Part shown: positions 16,053 to 25,529 of the stretch, piece after piece | Layout of the letters: every line of letters starts with the position of its first letter | Position numbering within the stretch: the stretch's first letter is position 1 | Source: Mariniflexile jejuense | GTDB taxonomy: Bacteria > Bacteroidota > Bacteroidia > Flavobacteriales > Flavobacteriaceae | NCBI RefSeq assembly: GCF_042675665.1 | Contig: NZ_JBHTJI010000001.1 | Coordinates: 2,046,001-2,110,000 of the forward strand | Direction: 5' to 3' | Length of the DNA stretch: 64,000 bases | Made by a program: the position numbers and the translations under genes | Notes under the pieces: generated by a model | The model's input: only the letters and a program-made list of their open reading frames with translations | What the model was told of the DNA's origin: nothing | Database searches by the model: none

Positions 16053-17885
16053 TTAGGTTAATGGGACTTGTATGGTTACTGTTGTTCCTGTGTCTTTTTC
16101 TGATGTAATATTAATTTCGCCGCTTATTTCTTTAATTCTAGAATTCATGTTTTTTAAGCCAATACCAGACTTTGCTTTGCTAACATCAAAACCAGCACCG
16201 TTATCAATTAATGTTAGCCAAATTACATTATTTTTTAATTTAAAACTAATACTAACTTTGGTTGCTTGTGCATGCTTATAAATATTATGTAGCGACTCTT
16301 GAATAATACGGTATATATGTATTTTCTTTTTGTTAGAAACCTCATCCCAATTAATTAAATCATCGTGTTCTAAAGTGTAAATTAAGTTATAAACTGTAGA
16401 TTGTGTTTCAACCAATGTTCTAATAATGTCGATAAATCCAGAGCCAGAAACAAAATCGGTATTTAATTCATGTGATACTTTTCTAATATCTTCTTCAATA
16501 GTTTTAAGTTCTATTATATATTGTTCTCTTGTTTTAATAGCCTCCATAGTGCTACTCATATTTAAACTATCTAAGCTTAAACGTGTTCCAAACAAACGTC
16601 CTAAAACGCCATCATGTAATTCTTCTGAAATGCGTTTCTTTTCTAATGTTCTTGCTTCTTCTACTTTTTCGTTTTGAGATAGCATTAAGTTATAAATTTC
16701 TTCGTTTGTTTCCTGCTGCTGTTGTATAAATTGAAGTTCTTTATTTTTATTTCTTTGATTAATTACTAAGTATAATAAAAAGGATGCAATAATGATTACG
16801 ATTGATATAACCAAAAGCCACAAGCGTTCTTTTGCTATTTGTAAATTTTCTTGTTCTATTTGGCTAGTTTCAAAACGGATTCTTGCAAATTTATTTCTAA
16901 TAGTTCTTTCGTTTTTTTGCAAGCTATCGCTTAAATGAATGTAGGCTTTTAAATGTTTGGCAGCCATATCGCCTTCTTCAATTTTTGAAAGTAATAAGAG
17001 TGATTTTAACAAATCGTCGTTATGGTATTTTTCCGAAATATTTTTTGCAACATAAGCATAGTATTTAGCTAAATCTTTATTGCCTTTATCGTTATAATAT
17101 TCTGCAATATGTTGGTTAATTATAATGGAATTATACCCTTTAAATTCAATACTATCACTAATTCTTAATGCTTTAAAATACAAATCAGGCAACTGCTTGT
17201 GCTTATTTGATAAGTATAATGTATGCGCATAGTTGTCTAGCACTAGAGCATACATGCTTTGATTCTTTTTTATAAAATCTTCATCACCTAAAATTTGATT
17301 ATAATACTCAATTGCTAAACCATACTGCTTTGCATTTTTATAAGTATTACCTATATTGTTTTTTGAGATGTTGATTGTTTCCTTATTATCTCCTTTTAAT
17401 CTTTCTTTGAGTTTAAGAGCTTTCGTATGGTATTTTACAGATTCATCATATTGTTCTAACTCTTTAAAAACAATACCTAAATTATTATATATAAAAGCTT
17501 TACTACCTATTATTTCATTCGTTTCACCTAGTGGTTCTAATAACGATAATGCTTCAACGGAAGACACTTCACTGCCTATAAAATCTTTTTCATTTTTTTG
17601 AATTACAGCAATACCATACAATGTTAAAGCCAATTCATATTTAGAGTTTAATTTCTTAAATATTTTTTCAGCTTTATGGTAATAATAAAAGGCACTATCG
17701 GTTAAAGGTGTAGCTTTTCTATAATACTCAGCTATTGTGTAATTGGTTTTTCCTACTAATGTAGAATCTTGAATATTTAGAATAAATTGTTTTAATGAAT
17801 CTATTTTTTTTAAATTATAACTTTCTTGAGAAAAAGAATAATTTAAGCTGAAGCAAACTACAATATAAAATACTTTAAGTTTCAA
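16053..17885 (-). CDS. TPR-containing sensor histidine kinase (HisKA_3 type)
   Basis: 610 residues. A signal peptide (1-19) leads into an extracytoplasmic series of about six TPR-like repeats (for example YNNLGIVFKELEQYDESVKYHTKAL). A transmembrane helix lies near 345-368, a short coiled coil follows, and then a HisKA_3 motif, EKKRISEELHDGVLGRL with H424. The last domain is HATPase_c (RIIQESLHNIYKHAQATKVSI and DNGAGFD..SGIGLKNM). It senses an unknown signal through the TPR domain and phosphorylates the regulator 8 bp downstream. The only suitable start is a TTG at 17885: no in-frame ATG lies upstream, and this start gives a normal signal peptide. Confidence 0.9.
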   Translation of the reverse strand: MKLKVFYIVVCFSLNYSFSQESYNLKKIDSLKQFILNIQDSTLVGKTNYTIAEYYRKATPLTDSAFYYYHKAEKIFKKLNSKYELALTLYGIAVIQKNEKDFIGSEVSSVEALSLLEPLGETNEIIGSKAFIYNNLGIVFKELEQYDESVKYHTKALKLKERLKGDNKETINISKNNIGNTYKNAKQYGLAIEYYNQILGDEDFIKKNQSMYALVLDNYAHTLYLSNKHKQLPDLYFKALRISDSIEFKGYNSIIINQHIAEYYNDKGNKDLAKYYAYVAKNISEKYHNDDLLKSLLLLSKIEEGDMAAKHLKAYIHLSDSLQKNERTIRNKFARIRFETSQIEQENLQIAKERLWLLVISIVIIIASFLLYLVINQRNKNKELQFIQQQQETNEEIYNLMLSQNEKVEEARTLEKKRISEELHDGVLGRLFGTRLSLDSLNMSSTMEAIKTREQYIIELKTIEEDIRKVSHELNTDFVSGSGFIDIIRTLVETQSTVYNLIYTLEHDDLINWDEVSNKKKIHIYRIIQESLHNIYKHAQATKVSISFKLKNNVIWLTLIDNGAGFDVSKAKSGIGLKNMNSRIKEISGEINITSEKDTGTTVTIQVPLT

Positions 17886-17935
17886 TAAAAATGGATTGTT
17901 ATCAGTTCTACCAAAAGTATCTATAATTTTGTTAT

Positions 17936-17975
17936 AAAAAAAGCTCCTTACCTGTTTGGTAAAGAGCTTTTATTT
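17936..17975. terminator. Terminator between small lipoprotein and kinase genes
   Basis: AAAAGCTC (17939-17946) pairs with GAGCTTTT (17964-17971), with an inner TTACC/GGTAA stem and T/A runs on both sides. It separates the small lipoprotein from the kinase operon. Confidence 0.65.
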
Positions 17976-17991
17976 ATTGGGTTAAGATTTT

Positions 17992-18138
17992 TTATTCATC
18001 AATATCACCTCCTGTGTATAGAACGTTTTCAGTCTCTGGAGATTTTAAAATGTCATCCTCGTTTAAATCTTGTTTTGTGCAAGACGTTAAAGATGTGATA
18101 AGCAATGCCAAAATAAAGGTAATTTTTAGGGCTTTCAT
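17992..18138 (-). CDS. Small lipoprotein (48 residues)
   Basis: A short gene starting MKALKITFILALLITSLTSC, a signal peptide with lipobox LTSC (Cys20), followed by 28 acidic residues ending GGDIDE. The signal peptide is canonical and the ATG and TAA are clean. It has no domain. It sits just upstream of the kinase operon but behind a terminator. Its role is unknown. Tiny lipoproteins beside sensor operons may be envelope-stress markers, but nothing here tests that. Confidence 0.65.
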   Translation of the reverse strand: MKALKITFILALLITSLTSCTKQDLNEDDILKSPETENVLYTGGDIDE

Positions 18139-18494
18139 AATATTTGATTTTAAGGTTAAATTATTTATTCTTCTAAATGTTAAAACAAAACGGTAACCAA
18201 GACTTTGAAAAACAAAACCCGAGTTAGAGGGAAAAAATGGATAATTAACTTAAAATCGAATGCACAAAAAAAACGCACAGATTTATAAAATACTATTTTG
18301 AGGGAATATGACTTTACAGTCAAAAAAAATGGATTAACTTTTCTTAAATTGCTTAGGGAATATTGGGGCGCTTTTTAAGAGTTGCTAAAGTATTACAAAA
18401 CGAATGATTAAATAAAATAAAATCGATGAAATGTAGTTTTTATTCGATGAAATGTAATTTGTTAGTTTAAAATCAATCTAAAGAAAAACAAAAC
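18139..18494. other. Intergenic region with a spaced direct repeat
   Basis: 356 bp without a recognisable gene. The only structure I see is the 13-bp direct repeat TCGATGAAATGTA at 18423-18435 and 18444-18456, spaced 21 bp start to start (two helical turns). It lies downstream of lacI-type 18495-19499 and upstream of the small lipoprotein. Confidence 0.45.
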
Positions 18495-19499
18495 TTACAA
18501 AATAGACTTGCCTTTGATTAATGTAGTTTTTACAATTTTAGTTTTTACATCAACATCTATTGGCTTATTCTGAAGTCTATTAATAAGCATTTGTGCAGCA
18601 CTTGTACCAATTTCTTTAGCATGTTGCCTAATTGTAGTTAATTGTGGAATGGTATGGTACGAATCCGATTTACTAGCAAAACCTATTACAGATATATTTT
18701 TTGGCACTTTTAGTCCTAATTTAACAGCGGTATTTATAGCAATAATACCTGACGAACTATCTGCGGCAATAACTCCATCTATTTCAGGATTTTTTTTAAA
18801 AAAAGCCATTATCTTTTTCTGTTGATCGTCTTTCTTTTTAATTTTTAAAACCAAAGGTTCGCCGCCTGTTGTTTCAAAAATTGCTTTTTTATATCCGCGT
18901 TCTCTTAATTTTCCAACACTTAAACCATCTAAAGTTGATATGAAGGCAATGTGCTTTCTGTTTTCGGAAAATAAATTTTTGGTTGCATTAAAGGTTGCAT
19001 CAAAATCATCTACTATAACTTTGTCACACAAAACATCATGTGCAACTCTATCAAACATTACTATAGGCAACCCTTGTGTTATGGTTCTTTTAAAATGTTC
19101 AATCTCATTTTTAATTTGCGTTTCTTCGGCTACTGATAAAATAAAACCATCAACACTACCATTGGCTAATAGGCGAAGACTTTCTTTTTCCTGTTCTAGC
19201 GATTCGTTTGATATACAGGTAATTATATTATATCCGTATTTAGTAGCTTCTCTTTCAATACCAAAAAGCACTTTTGCTAAAAAATGGTTTAAAATATCTG
19301 GAATTATAACTCCTATGGTTTTTGTTGCATTTTGTTTTAAACTTAATGCTACTTTGTTAGGTTTATAATTATAAAGTTCGGCAAGTTCTTTTACACGCTT
19401 AACGGTTTCTTCTCCAATTTCTTCACTGTTATTCAATGCTTTAGAAACTGTTGAGATTGAAACATTTAACTCTTTTGCTAATTGTTTTAAGGTTACCAT
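18495..19499 (-). CDS. LacI family transcriptional regulator
   Basis: 334 residues. The N-terminal LacI helix-turn-helix is VTLKQLAKELNVSISTVSKALNN with the hinge helix NYKPNKVALSLKQ. The periplasmic-binding-protein-like domain follows (TIGVIIPDILNHFLAKVLFGIE, DGFILSVAEE, VIVDDFDAT, GVIAADSSSGIIAINTAVKLG). Such repressors control sugar use, with a sugar or sugar phosphate as effector. No sugar transport or hydrolase genes are beside it. It has a good promoter of the Bacteroidota type and is divergent from the HAD phosphatase gene. Confidence 0.95.
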   Translation of the reverse strand: MVTLKQLAKELNVSISTVSKALNNSEEIGEETVKRVKELAELYNYKPNKVALSLKQNATKTIGVIIPDILNHFLAKVLFGIEREATKYGYNIITCISNESLEQEKESLRLLANGSVDGFILSVAEETQIKNEIEHFKRTITQGLPIVMFDRVAHDVLCDKVIVDDFDATFNATKNLFSENRKHIAFISTLDGLSVGKLRERGYKKAIFETTGGEPLVLKIKKKDDQQKKIMAFFKKNPEIDGVIAADSSSGIIAINTAVKLGLKVPKNISVIGFASKSDSYHTIPQLTTIRQHAKEIGTSAAQMLINRLQNKPIDVDVKTKIVKTTLIKGKSIL

Positions 19500-19534
19500 A
19501 CTATAAACGTGTCGTTTTAATTTATTGCAATTTA

Positions 19535-19563
19535 CAAAAATAGATGTATCAAAATAATCTCAA
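19535..19563 (-). promoter_or_regulatory. Promoter of the LacI-family gene
   Basis: On the minus strand, TTG (19563-19561) and TATTTTTG (19542-19535) are separated by 18 bp, matching the Bacteroidota -33/-7 consensus (TTG, TAnnTTTG). The start codon is at 19499. Confidence 0.6.
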
Positions 19564-19638
19564 AAAAAATATCAAAATCTTTTTTAGTGAAAAGTAATAG
19601 ATTAGCATTAAACTAACATTAATTAAATTTTAGAATAG

Positions 19639-19646
19639 TATTTTTG
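19639..19646 (+). promoter_or_regulatory. Candidate -7 box of the HAD phosphatase gene
   Basis: TATTTTTG matches TAnnTTTG and ends 16 bp before the ATG at 19663. No clear -33 TTG is seen. Confidence 0.5.
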
Positions 19647-19662
19647 TGCTTTAATTTTTTAT

Positions 19663-20469
19663 ATGAATTTTTCAAAAGTTAAACTAGTAGTTTCAGACAT
19701 GGATGGCACGCTACTAAACCCTAAAAGTGAAGTTAGTGAACGATTTTTAAATCAGTTTATTCATCTTAAGAAAAAAAACATTCATTTTGTTGCTGCAAGC
19801 GGACGCCAATACCAAAGCATTTTAGAAAAACTACATACAATTAAAGATGACATTTCTATAATAGCTGAAAATGGCGGCATGATGAAACATGATAATAAAG
19901 AACATATTTTGTTAACCTTATCATTAGAAAACAGATTAAAAGCTATAGAAATGTTGCGTAAAATTAATAATACCTATATTGTTTTATGCGGAAGAAAATC
20001 GGCTTACCTTGAAACTTCTAATTCAGATTTTATTTCAAAATTTAGTAAATATTATTCTGAATATAAAATAGTTGACGATTTAACTACAGTTGATGATGAT
20101 GATTTTTTAAAAATTGCTGTGTATCATTTTGAAAGTTCTGAAAAACACATTTTTCCTCATATAAATGAATTAAAAAATAACATGCAAATTATTGTATCTG
20201 GTCAAAATTGGCTAGACATTTCTCATGCCAATGCCAACAAAGCCTACGCCTTAAGTATGTTACAAAAAGAATTGGGTATTACCAAAGAAGAAACTATGGT
20301 TTTTGGCGATTATAATAATGATTTGCAAATGCTAGAACTGGCACATTTTAGTTATGCCATGGAAAATGCACATGATGATGTAAAAAAAATTGCCCGTTTT
20401 AAAACTAAAAGCAATGCAGAAGAAGGTGTTGAAGTAATTTTAGAGCAACTTATTAACTACAAAACATAA
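19663..20469 (+). CDS. Cof-type HAD-IIB family hydrolase
   Basis: 268 residues. HAD motif I is VVSDMDGTLL with D12 and D14, followed by FVAASGRQYQSI, a central type-IIB cap domain, the lysine of ANKAYALSML and motif IV GDYNNDLQML. Such enzymes dephosphorylate sugar phosphates or nucleotide-type phosphates. The substrate is not defined by sequence. It is divergent from the LacI-type regulator, which may control it. Confidence 0.93.
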   Translation: MNFSKVKLVVSDMDGTLLNPKSEVSERFLNQFIHLKKKNIHFVAASGRQYQSILEKLHTIKDDISIIAENGGMMKHDNKEHILLTLSLENRLKAIEMLRKINNTYIVLCGRKSAYLETSNSDFISKFSKYYSEYKIVDDLTTVDDDDFLKIAVYHFESSEKHIFPHINELKNNMQIIVSGQNWLDISHANANKAYALSMLQKELGITKEETMVFGDYNNDLQMLELAHFSYAMENAHDDVKKIARFKTKSNAEEGVEVILEQLINYKT

Positions 20470-20512
20470 CAAAGCACAAGTTAAGTTTTAATTAAACTAA
20501 ACCTGTGCTTTG
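20470..20512. terminator. Long hairpin between convergent genes
   Basis: CAAAGCACA (20470-20478) pairs with TGTGCTTTG (20504-20512), and the inner part is nearly self-complementary around AATTAA. It sits between the HAD and DUF5679-like genes. The T-run is poor, so terminator function is only probable. Confidence 0.5.
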
Positions 20513-20536
20513 GTTAAATGAATAAGACTTATAAGA

Positions 20537-20677
20537 CTATTTACCTAATATTCTGAACATACCAGTACCACAACTTGGGCATTTGCCTTTCATTGCTTTT
20601 CTACCGTTTTTCATAGTAACTTCAGCAGCATCTTTTATTTCTTTTTTGTCTTTACACTTTACACAATATCCTTCCAT
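20537..20677 (-). CDS. DUF5679-type small zinc-ribbon protein (46 residues)
   Basis: 46 residues starting MEGYCVKCKDKKEIKDA and ending KGKCPSCGTGMFRILGK. Two CxxC pairs (C5/C8 and C34/C37) make a compact zinc ribbon. The segment KNGRKAMKGKCPSCGT is characteristic of the DUF5679 family found across bacteria and archaea, of unknown role. The gene is transcribed alone. Confidence 0.82.
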   Translation of the reverse strand: MEGYCVKCKDKKEIKDAAEVTMKNGRKAMKGKCPSCGTGMFRILGK

Positions 20678-20946
20678 GATTAATTGGTTTTTTATTTTTT
20701 AATAATTATTTATAAATGTAAGTTTTATTATAAGTGCGTGCAAGTAAAAAATAAAGATTATCATCATTTTTTTTATAATCTCATATTTATTTGTAGTTTA
20801 TTTTTTACAAATAAAATAAATTTTAGAATATTAACTAATTTTAGCCTAGTTGCTTACTAAAAATATTAGTTGCATACGAAATTCATTTTAAAAAGAAATT
20901 TAGCGTGTTTAAAAAAATACTTAAGTTAAAATATACCATTTAAAAA

Positions 20947-21402
20947 CTATATACTTAACCTTTTTAAAACTATTCGTTTATTTAAATTCAACTTATTAAT
21001 ATTGAGTATTTCATGAAGTTTTTCAATAGTTAGAGGTTTATTTATATAACCTGAACATATTGGATTTAACTTTGCCTTATTTATGTCTTTAGGACTTGTT
21101 GACGAAGAAAGTATGTAAATTTTTAAATTTTGAATTTCTAATTGATTTTGCTTAATTAGTTTTTCAAGAAATTCAAAACCTGTACATTGAGGCATATTTA
21201 TATCTAAAAACAAAACATTGGGTCTTGTAAAATGATTTAAATTATTTTTAAGTAATGAAATTTGGAGGTATTTCAAAGCTAACAAAGGATTTTGGTAATG
21301 TATAACTCTTATGTTATTATGATACGTTTTAAGTATTCTTTGGTTGACAAATAAATCTAATTTATTGTCATCTATCAACATTACATTTTTTATTGGTATC
21401 AT
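20947..21402 (-). CDS. Single-domain response regulator
   Basis: 151 residues, one receiver domain: acidic pair D11-D12 (LIDDNKLD), phospho-acceptor D67 in VLFLDINMPQ, and the switch residues SSST and NKPLT. No output domain follows, apart from a short basic tail (NLNKRIVLKRL). It is the downstream end of the signalling cluster and may relay phosphate to or from the kinase at 26001-28514. Confidence 0.9.
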   Translation of the reverse strand: MIPIKNVMLIDDNKLDLFVNQRILKTYHNNIRVIHYQNPLLALKYLQISLLKNNLNHFTRPNVLFLDINMPQCTGFEFLEKLIKQNQLEIQNLKIYILSSSTSPKDINKAKLNPICSGYINKPLTIEKLHEILNINKLNLNKRIVLKRLSI

Positions 21403-21482
21403 ATTTATAATTTATATTAAGTAGGATATTTGTATCTAAATTTTTAAAACTTAATTTTTTTTAATTATTAAAAAAAACCGAA

Positions 21483-21887
21483 CTACTTTACAGCTTCAGT
21501 TTTTATTTCCGAAGCATCTAAAAACATAGAAACATAGCTTTCAATATTACCATCATCATCTTTTATTGGAACTATAGTAGTTTCTAAATAAATTTTTTTG
21601 CCAGTTTTTGTTGTGTTTTTTAAAATACCATTCCATATCAAACCTTGTTCTATTGTATGCCATAAGTGTTTATAAAAAAGATCTTTATGATGAGTTGCTG
21701 AATATAAACTATTTTCAACGCCAATAAGTTCATTTTCTTTACGTCCAGTAATACCACAAAATTTTTCGTTGGCATAAACAATGCGTCCATTCTTATCGGA
21801 TACAGAAAATGCTATGTTTTTTGTAATAAATTTTGATATAGCAATATCTGGGTAAAGTCGCCACATATGATGTTTTGTTGTTTCCAT
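21483..21887 (-). CDS. PAS domain protein
   Basis: 134 residues holding a single PAS domain: FSVSDKNGRIVYANEKFCGITGRKENELIGVENSLYSATHH and ILKNTTKTGKKIYLETTIVPIKDDDGNIE, the latter being the PAC part. There is no kinase or transmembrane segment, so it would sense a ligand or redox state in the cytoplasm and act through a partner. It lies in the signalling cluster 80 bp upstream of the receiver gene at 20947-21402. Confidence 0.88.
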   Translation of the reverse strand: METTKHHMWRLYPDIAISKFITKNIAFSVSDKNGRIVYANEKFCGITGRKENELIGVENSLYSATHHKDLFYKHLWHTIEQGLIWNGILKNTTKTGKKIYLETTIVPIKDDDGNIESYVSMFLDASEIKTEAVK

Positions 21888-22335
21888 TTTGATTTTAATT
21901 AAAATTGGCGTTTTTAAAAAGTATTTTTTTAGGCAAAAGATTTTAAAAATAGGTTTTGTTTTTGTATATAATATGACTTTCTACATAATGGTATTTAAAT
22001 TATATTTGCTTAAATACTTGAATTCTTTTAAAAAAATAAAACTCTATATTTTTTCCAAAATTTAGTTATTGGCATCTATATATTGAGTATTTACTGTTAA
22101 TGTAGAATTATCATTTTTTTCAAATACAAGCAAAATTTAGCTTTACGTTTATTCTACAGCTAGTAAACTTAAGACAATTGATATGCCAAAGTAAATGAAA
22201 GACTTTAGAATGATATTAATAAATTGATTTTCAAATAATTAAAATATTTTATATGAAAAACATTTTATAAGCAAGTCGCGGTATTTCGTTAGATGAATTA
22301 AATTTAAATCTTGGAATAGCGGTATTTCGTGAATT
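21888..22335. other. 448-bp AT-rich intergenic region
   Basis: No gene seen. A 12-bp direct repeat GCGGTATTTCGT occurs at 22278-22289 and 22319-22330 near the 3' end of the sigma54-activator gene. A weak sigma54-like sequence on the minus strand (TGGCAT-N5-TTGTC, 22174-22188) lacks the conserved -12 C. Confidence 0.4.
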
Positions 22336-25300
22336 TTAAATTGGTTTGACTATATTAAGTTTAGTCATTTTATCTCGTAATGTACTAGGTTTTAAATCTA
22401 ATAAAACTGCAGCACCTTGAGAACCGCTAATTTTCCAGTTACATTGCTCAAGCACTTGTAGAATATGGTTTTTTTGAATAAAATCTAATGATAAATTATT
22501 ATTACGGATTGTTTTTTTTGATTTTTGACTTTCCGATTCAAAACCAGGGATAATAAGAGTTTCATTGGTTGCCAATATGGAAGCTCTTTCTATTAAGTTT
22601 TCTAATTCTCGAATATTTCCTGGCCATTCGTATTCTTTTAATAGAGACATTGCTTCGTCTGAAATGTATTTAATATTTTTTGTGTAGGCTTTATTAAATT
22701 TATCAACAAAATGTTCTACCAACAAAGGAATATCGTCTTTTCGTTTTCTTAAAGGAGGTACTTCTAAAGGAAAAACATTTAGCCTAAAAAAGAGGTCTTC
22801 TCTAAATAGTTTTTTTTCTATTTCTTCTTTAAGATTTCTATTTGTTGCTGCAATAACACGAACGTCTAATTTTTTCAATTCTGTTCCTCCAACAACTTCA
22901 ATTTCACCTTCTTGTAAAAATCTTAAAATTTTTGGTTGCATATCTAAGGGCAACTCGCCTATTTCATCTAAAAACAATGTGCCGCCATCTGCCAATTCAA
23001 ATTTTCCAGCTTTGTCACTAATTGCTCCTGTAAAAGATCCTTTTTTATGCCCAAATAGTTCACTCTCCATTAGTTCTCTGGGTATTGCAGAGCAATTTAC
23101 TTTTATTAATGGTTTATTATTTCTTAAACTATTATTGTGTATTGCTCTTGCCAACAATTCTTTACCTGTTCCAGATTCTCCTTGTAATAATACAGTTGCG
23201 GTAGTAGGTGCTACTTTTTCTATTTCTGCTAAAACTTTACTGAACTCTAAACTGCCATATACCATTTCTTCGTGATTAAACACTAGATTTATTTCATTTC
23301 TAAGGTAAATGTTTTCTTGTTCTAATTGGTTTCGTAAAGTATTTAACTCTTTGTTTGCTACAACAAGCTGCGCATTGGTTTTAGCAATTTCATTTTCTAT
23401 CAATTTACGTTCGGTTATATCTTGTATAGTTCCAAAAAAGTTAACAGCTTCACCGTCTTCATAAATTACCTCGCCTAATCCATGAATCCATTTTAATTCT
23501 TTTTTATCATTTGTTAGAATTCTGTATTGTAAATCAAATTTTTCGCCTGTTTTGATACATTGTTCTAAGGTTTTTTGGTTAGTTGGTGTATCTTCTGGGT
23601 GTGTTATTTGTCTCCAATCAAAAAATGTTAATTCAGCATTTGCATCAACACCAACTATTTTATTGAACGAAATAGAGGTTTGGGCTTTTTGGGTTTTTAA
23701 GTTTAGGTTATAGCTTCCTATTTTTGCTATTTTTTGTGCTTCAGTTAAAGATTTTTCACTTAGTTGAAGTTTTTTTTCGGCTTTTTTACGTTCGGAAATA
23801 TCTTCAATTGTTGCAAAAAATAATTGAATTACATCTTTATCATCTTTTATTATAGATGTTTTTAATGCAACCGGAAAACATTCACCATTTTTTCGAATAT
23901 ATTTAAATTCATACTCTCCTACCACACCTTTTAATGTTTTACAAAAGGCTTCTTCTAATTTTGCATAATGATCTGGAAACCAATAAGGAAATGGTCTTTT
24001 AATTCCAACTAATTCAGATCGTTTGAAACCTAACATTTTACAAAATTCTGGGTTTACATCAATTATTTCGCCAATATTATTAACAACAACCAGCCCTAAT
24101 CTTAATGATTTAACAAGATTTTCTGAAAACTCTTTTGCGGTTTTTAATGCTTTTAAATTGTTTTGCCTTTCGGTAATGTCGCGCGCAATTGCAACTATAC
24201 GACCGTCTTGGTGAAGTTTTGCAGATATTTCTACATCAAATATACTTTTATCTTTACGCATTAACTGCCTTATAAAAATTACAGATTTTCCTTTAAGTAT
24301 TTGCTTGTAGACAGCTTCATTTACTACTAAATTGCCTACAATTAAGTTTTGTATTTTTAAGTTTGAAAACTCTTTTTTACTATATCCTAAATTAGTATAT
24401 GTAGCACTATTAAATTCATGTATTGTTCCATCTAAAGAAAATGTAATGATAGGGTCGGTTACTTGATTTATTAATGCCTTGTAAGCTTCATCTTTCTTTT
24501 TAATTTCTGTAACTATCTTAAGTTTTTCAATTGCAATTGTTACTAAACTTACACTAAAATTGAGTTGTTGAATATCATCTAAAGAAGGTGTGTTTATAGA
24601 TTTACTATAAATTGCAAATGTTCCTAATAGTTCGTTATTTTGAGATATAATAGGTAATGACCAACAAGATTTTAAGTTGTGTTTTTTTGCTAAATCTTTA
24701 TAATCTTTCCATAGTGCATCGTTACTTATATCTGAGACTATTACTGGTTTTTTTGTAAATGCTGCGGCACCGCAGGAACCAACATTTTTGCCAATTGCTA
24801 TTTTTTTTGTAGCAATATTGTAAGCTTCTGGCATTGAAGGTGCAGATTCTAAATTTATATGAATTCCATCAATATCAAGTAAACTTATAGAACCAAAATA
24901 TTCTGGGTGGATAGATTGGTAATTTAACAATATTTTGTCGAAAATGATGTTTAATGGTGTATTTATAGCTATTAAATCTAATATTTCATTTTTATGAATT
25001 AATAATTGCTCAACTCTTTTACGTTCCATTACTTCTTGCCCTAGATCTAAACTTTTTTGTTCTAGTTTGTTAATTAATCGCTCGCTGTAAAGTTTTAATA
25101 CTTCACCCTCTGAAATTCTTGCTTTTTTGGAATATTTTACTTGTGCTTTTTTTGAGTCGAAAATTTCGTTTATAACAAAAAGCAATTGATCGTGGTCTAT
25201 TGGTTTTCTTAAAAATTGTGCTGCTCCTAATTTTAAGGCAAAGTCTTCATCTAATTTTTCTGTGTATGTAGAAGTGTAAAAAATAAATGGTATATTTTTA

Positions 25301-25527
25301 AATAATTTTTCTTTTTTGCATGCTTGACAAAATAAATAGCCGTCCATTATTGGCATTAAAATGTCTGAAATTATAAGATCTACATTTCCATTTTGGTGTA
25401 ACATTTTAAGCCCTTCACGACCATCATAAGCCTCAACAACATTAAACCCAGCTTCTTCTAGTATTACCTTAAGCAAGTACAGGTTTTCATAAGTGTCATC
25501 CACTATTAAAACAGTTTTCTTATTCAT
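22336..25527 (-). CDS. Multi-sensor sigma54-dependent transcriptional activator (REC-GAF-PAS-AAA+-HTH)
   Basis: 1063 residues. Receiver domain 1-125 (D55 in IISDILMP), GAF domain about 180-340, three PAS/PAC units (about 350-455, 465-590 and 595-710), and a coiled-coil linker to 760. The AAA+ domain has Walker A GESGTGKE, a loop GSFTGA in place of the usual GAFTGA, FLDEIGELPLDMQPKILR and WPGNIRELENLIERA. A short C-terminal Fis-type helix-turn-helix follows. It resembles FhlA-type activators, which open sigma54 promoters in response to signals. Its target is not evident: no clear sigma54 promoter was found next to it. The regulator at 25530-25901 lies 2 bp upstream and is probably co-transcribed. 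Confidence 0.93.
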   Translation of the reverse strand: MNKKTVLIVDDTYENLYLLKVILEEAGFNVVEAYDGREGLKMLHQNGNVDLIISDILMPIMDGYLFCQACKKEKLFKNIPFIFYTSTYTEKLDEDFALKLGAAQFLRKPIDHDQLLFVINEIFDSKKAQVKYSKKARISEGEVLKLYSERLINKLEQKSLDLGQEVMERKRVEQLLIHKNEILDLIAINTPLNIIFDKILLNYQSIHPEYFGSISLLDIDGIHINLESAPSMPEAYNIATKKIAIGKNVGSCGAAAFTKKPVIVSDISNDALWKDYKDLAKKHNLKSCWSLPIISQNNELLGTFAIYSKSINTPSLDDIQQLNFSVSLVTIAIEKLKIVTEIKKKDEAYKALINQVTDPIITFSLDGTIHEFNSATYTNLGYSKKEFSNLKIQNLIVGNLVVNEAVYKQILKGKSVIFIRQLMRKDKSIFDVEISAKLHQDGRIVAIARDITERQNNLKALKTAKEFSENLVKSLRLGLVVVNNIGEIIDVNPEFCKMLGFKRSELVGIKRPFPYWFPDHYAKLEEAFCKTLKGVVGEYEFKYIRKNGECFPVALKTSIIKDDKDVIQLFFATIEDISERKKAEKKLQLSEKSLTEAQKIAKIGSYNLNLKTQKAQTSISFNKIVGVDANAELTFFDWRQITHPEDTPTNQKTLEQCIKTGEKFDLQYRILTNDKKELKWIHGLGEVIYEDGEAVNFFGTIQDITERKLIENEIAKTNAQLVVANKELNTLRNQLEQENIYLRNEINLVFNHEEMVYGSLEFSKVLAEIEKVAPTTATVLLQGESGTGKELLARAIHNNSLRNNKPLIKVNCSAIPRELMESELFGHKKGSFTGAISDKAGKFELADGGTLFLDEIGELPLDMQPKILRFLQEGEIEVVGGTELKKLDVRVIAATNRNLKEEIEKKLFREDLFFRLNVFPLEVPPLRKRKDDIPLLVEHFVDKFNKAYTKNIKYISDEAMSLLKEYEWPGNIRELENLIERASILATNETLIIPGFESESQKSKKTIRNNNLSLDFIQKNHILQVLEQCNWKISGSQGAAVLLDLKPSTLRDKMTKLNIVKPI

Positions 25528-25529
25528 TT

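Noticed and set aside
22174..22188. Sigma54 promoter on the minus strand (TGGCAT-N5-TTGTC)
   Set aside because: The conserved -12 GC is absent (GT instead), and the site is almost 290 bp from the next start codon.
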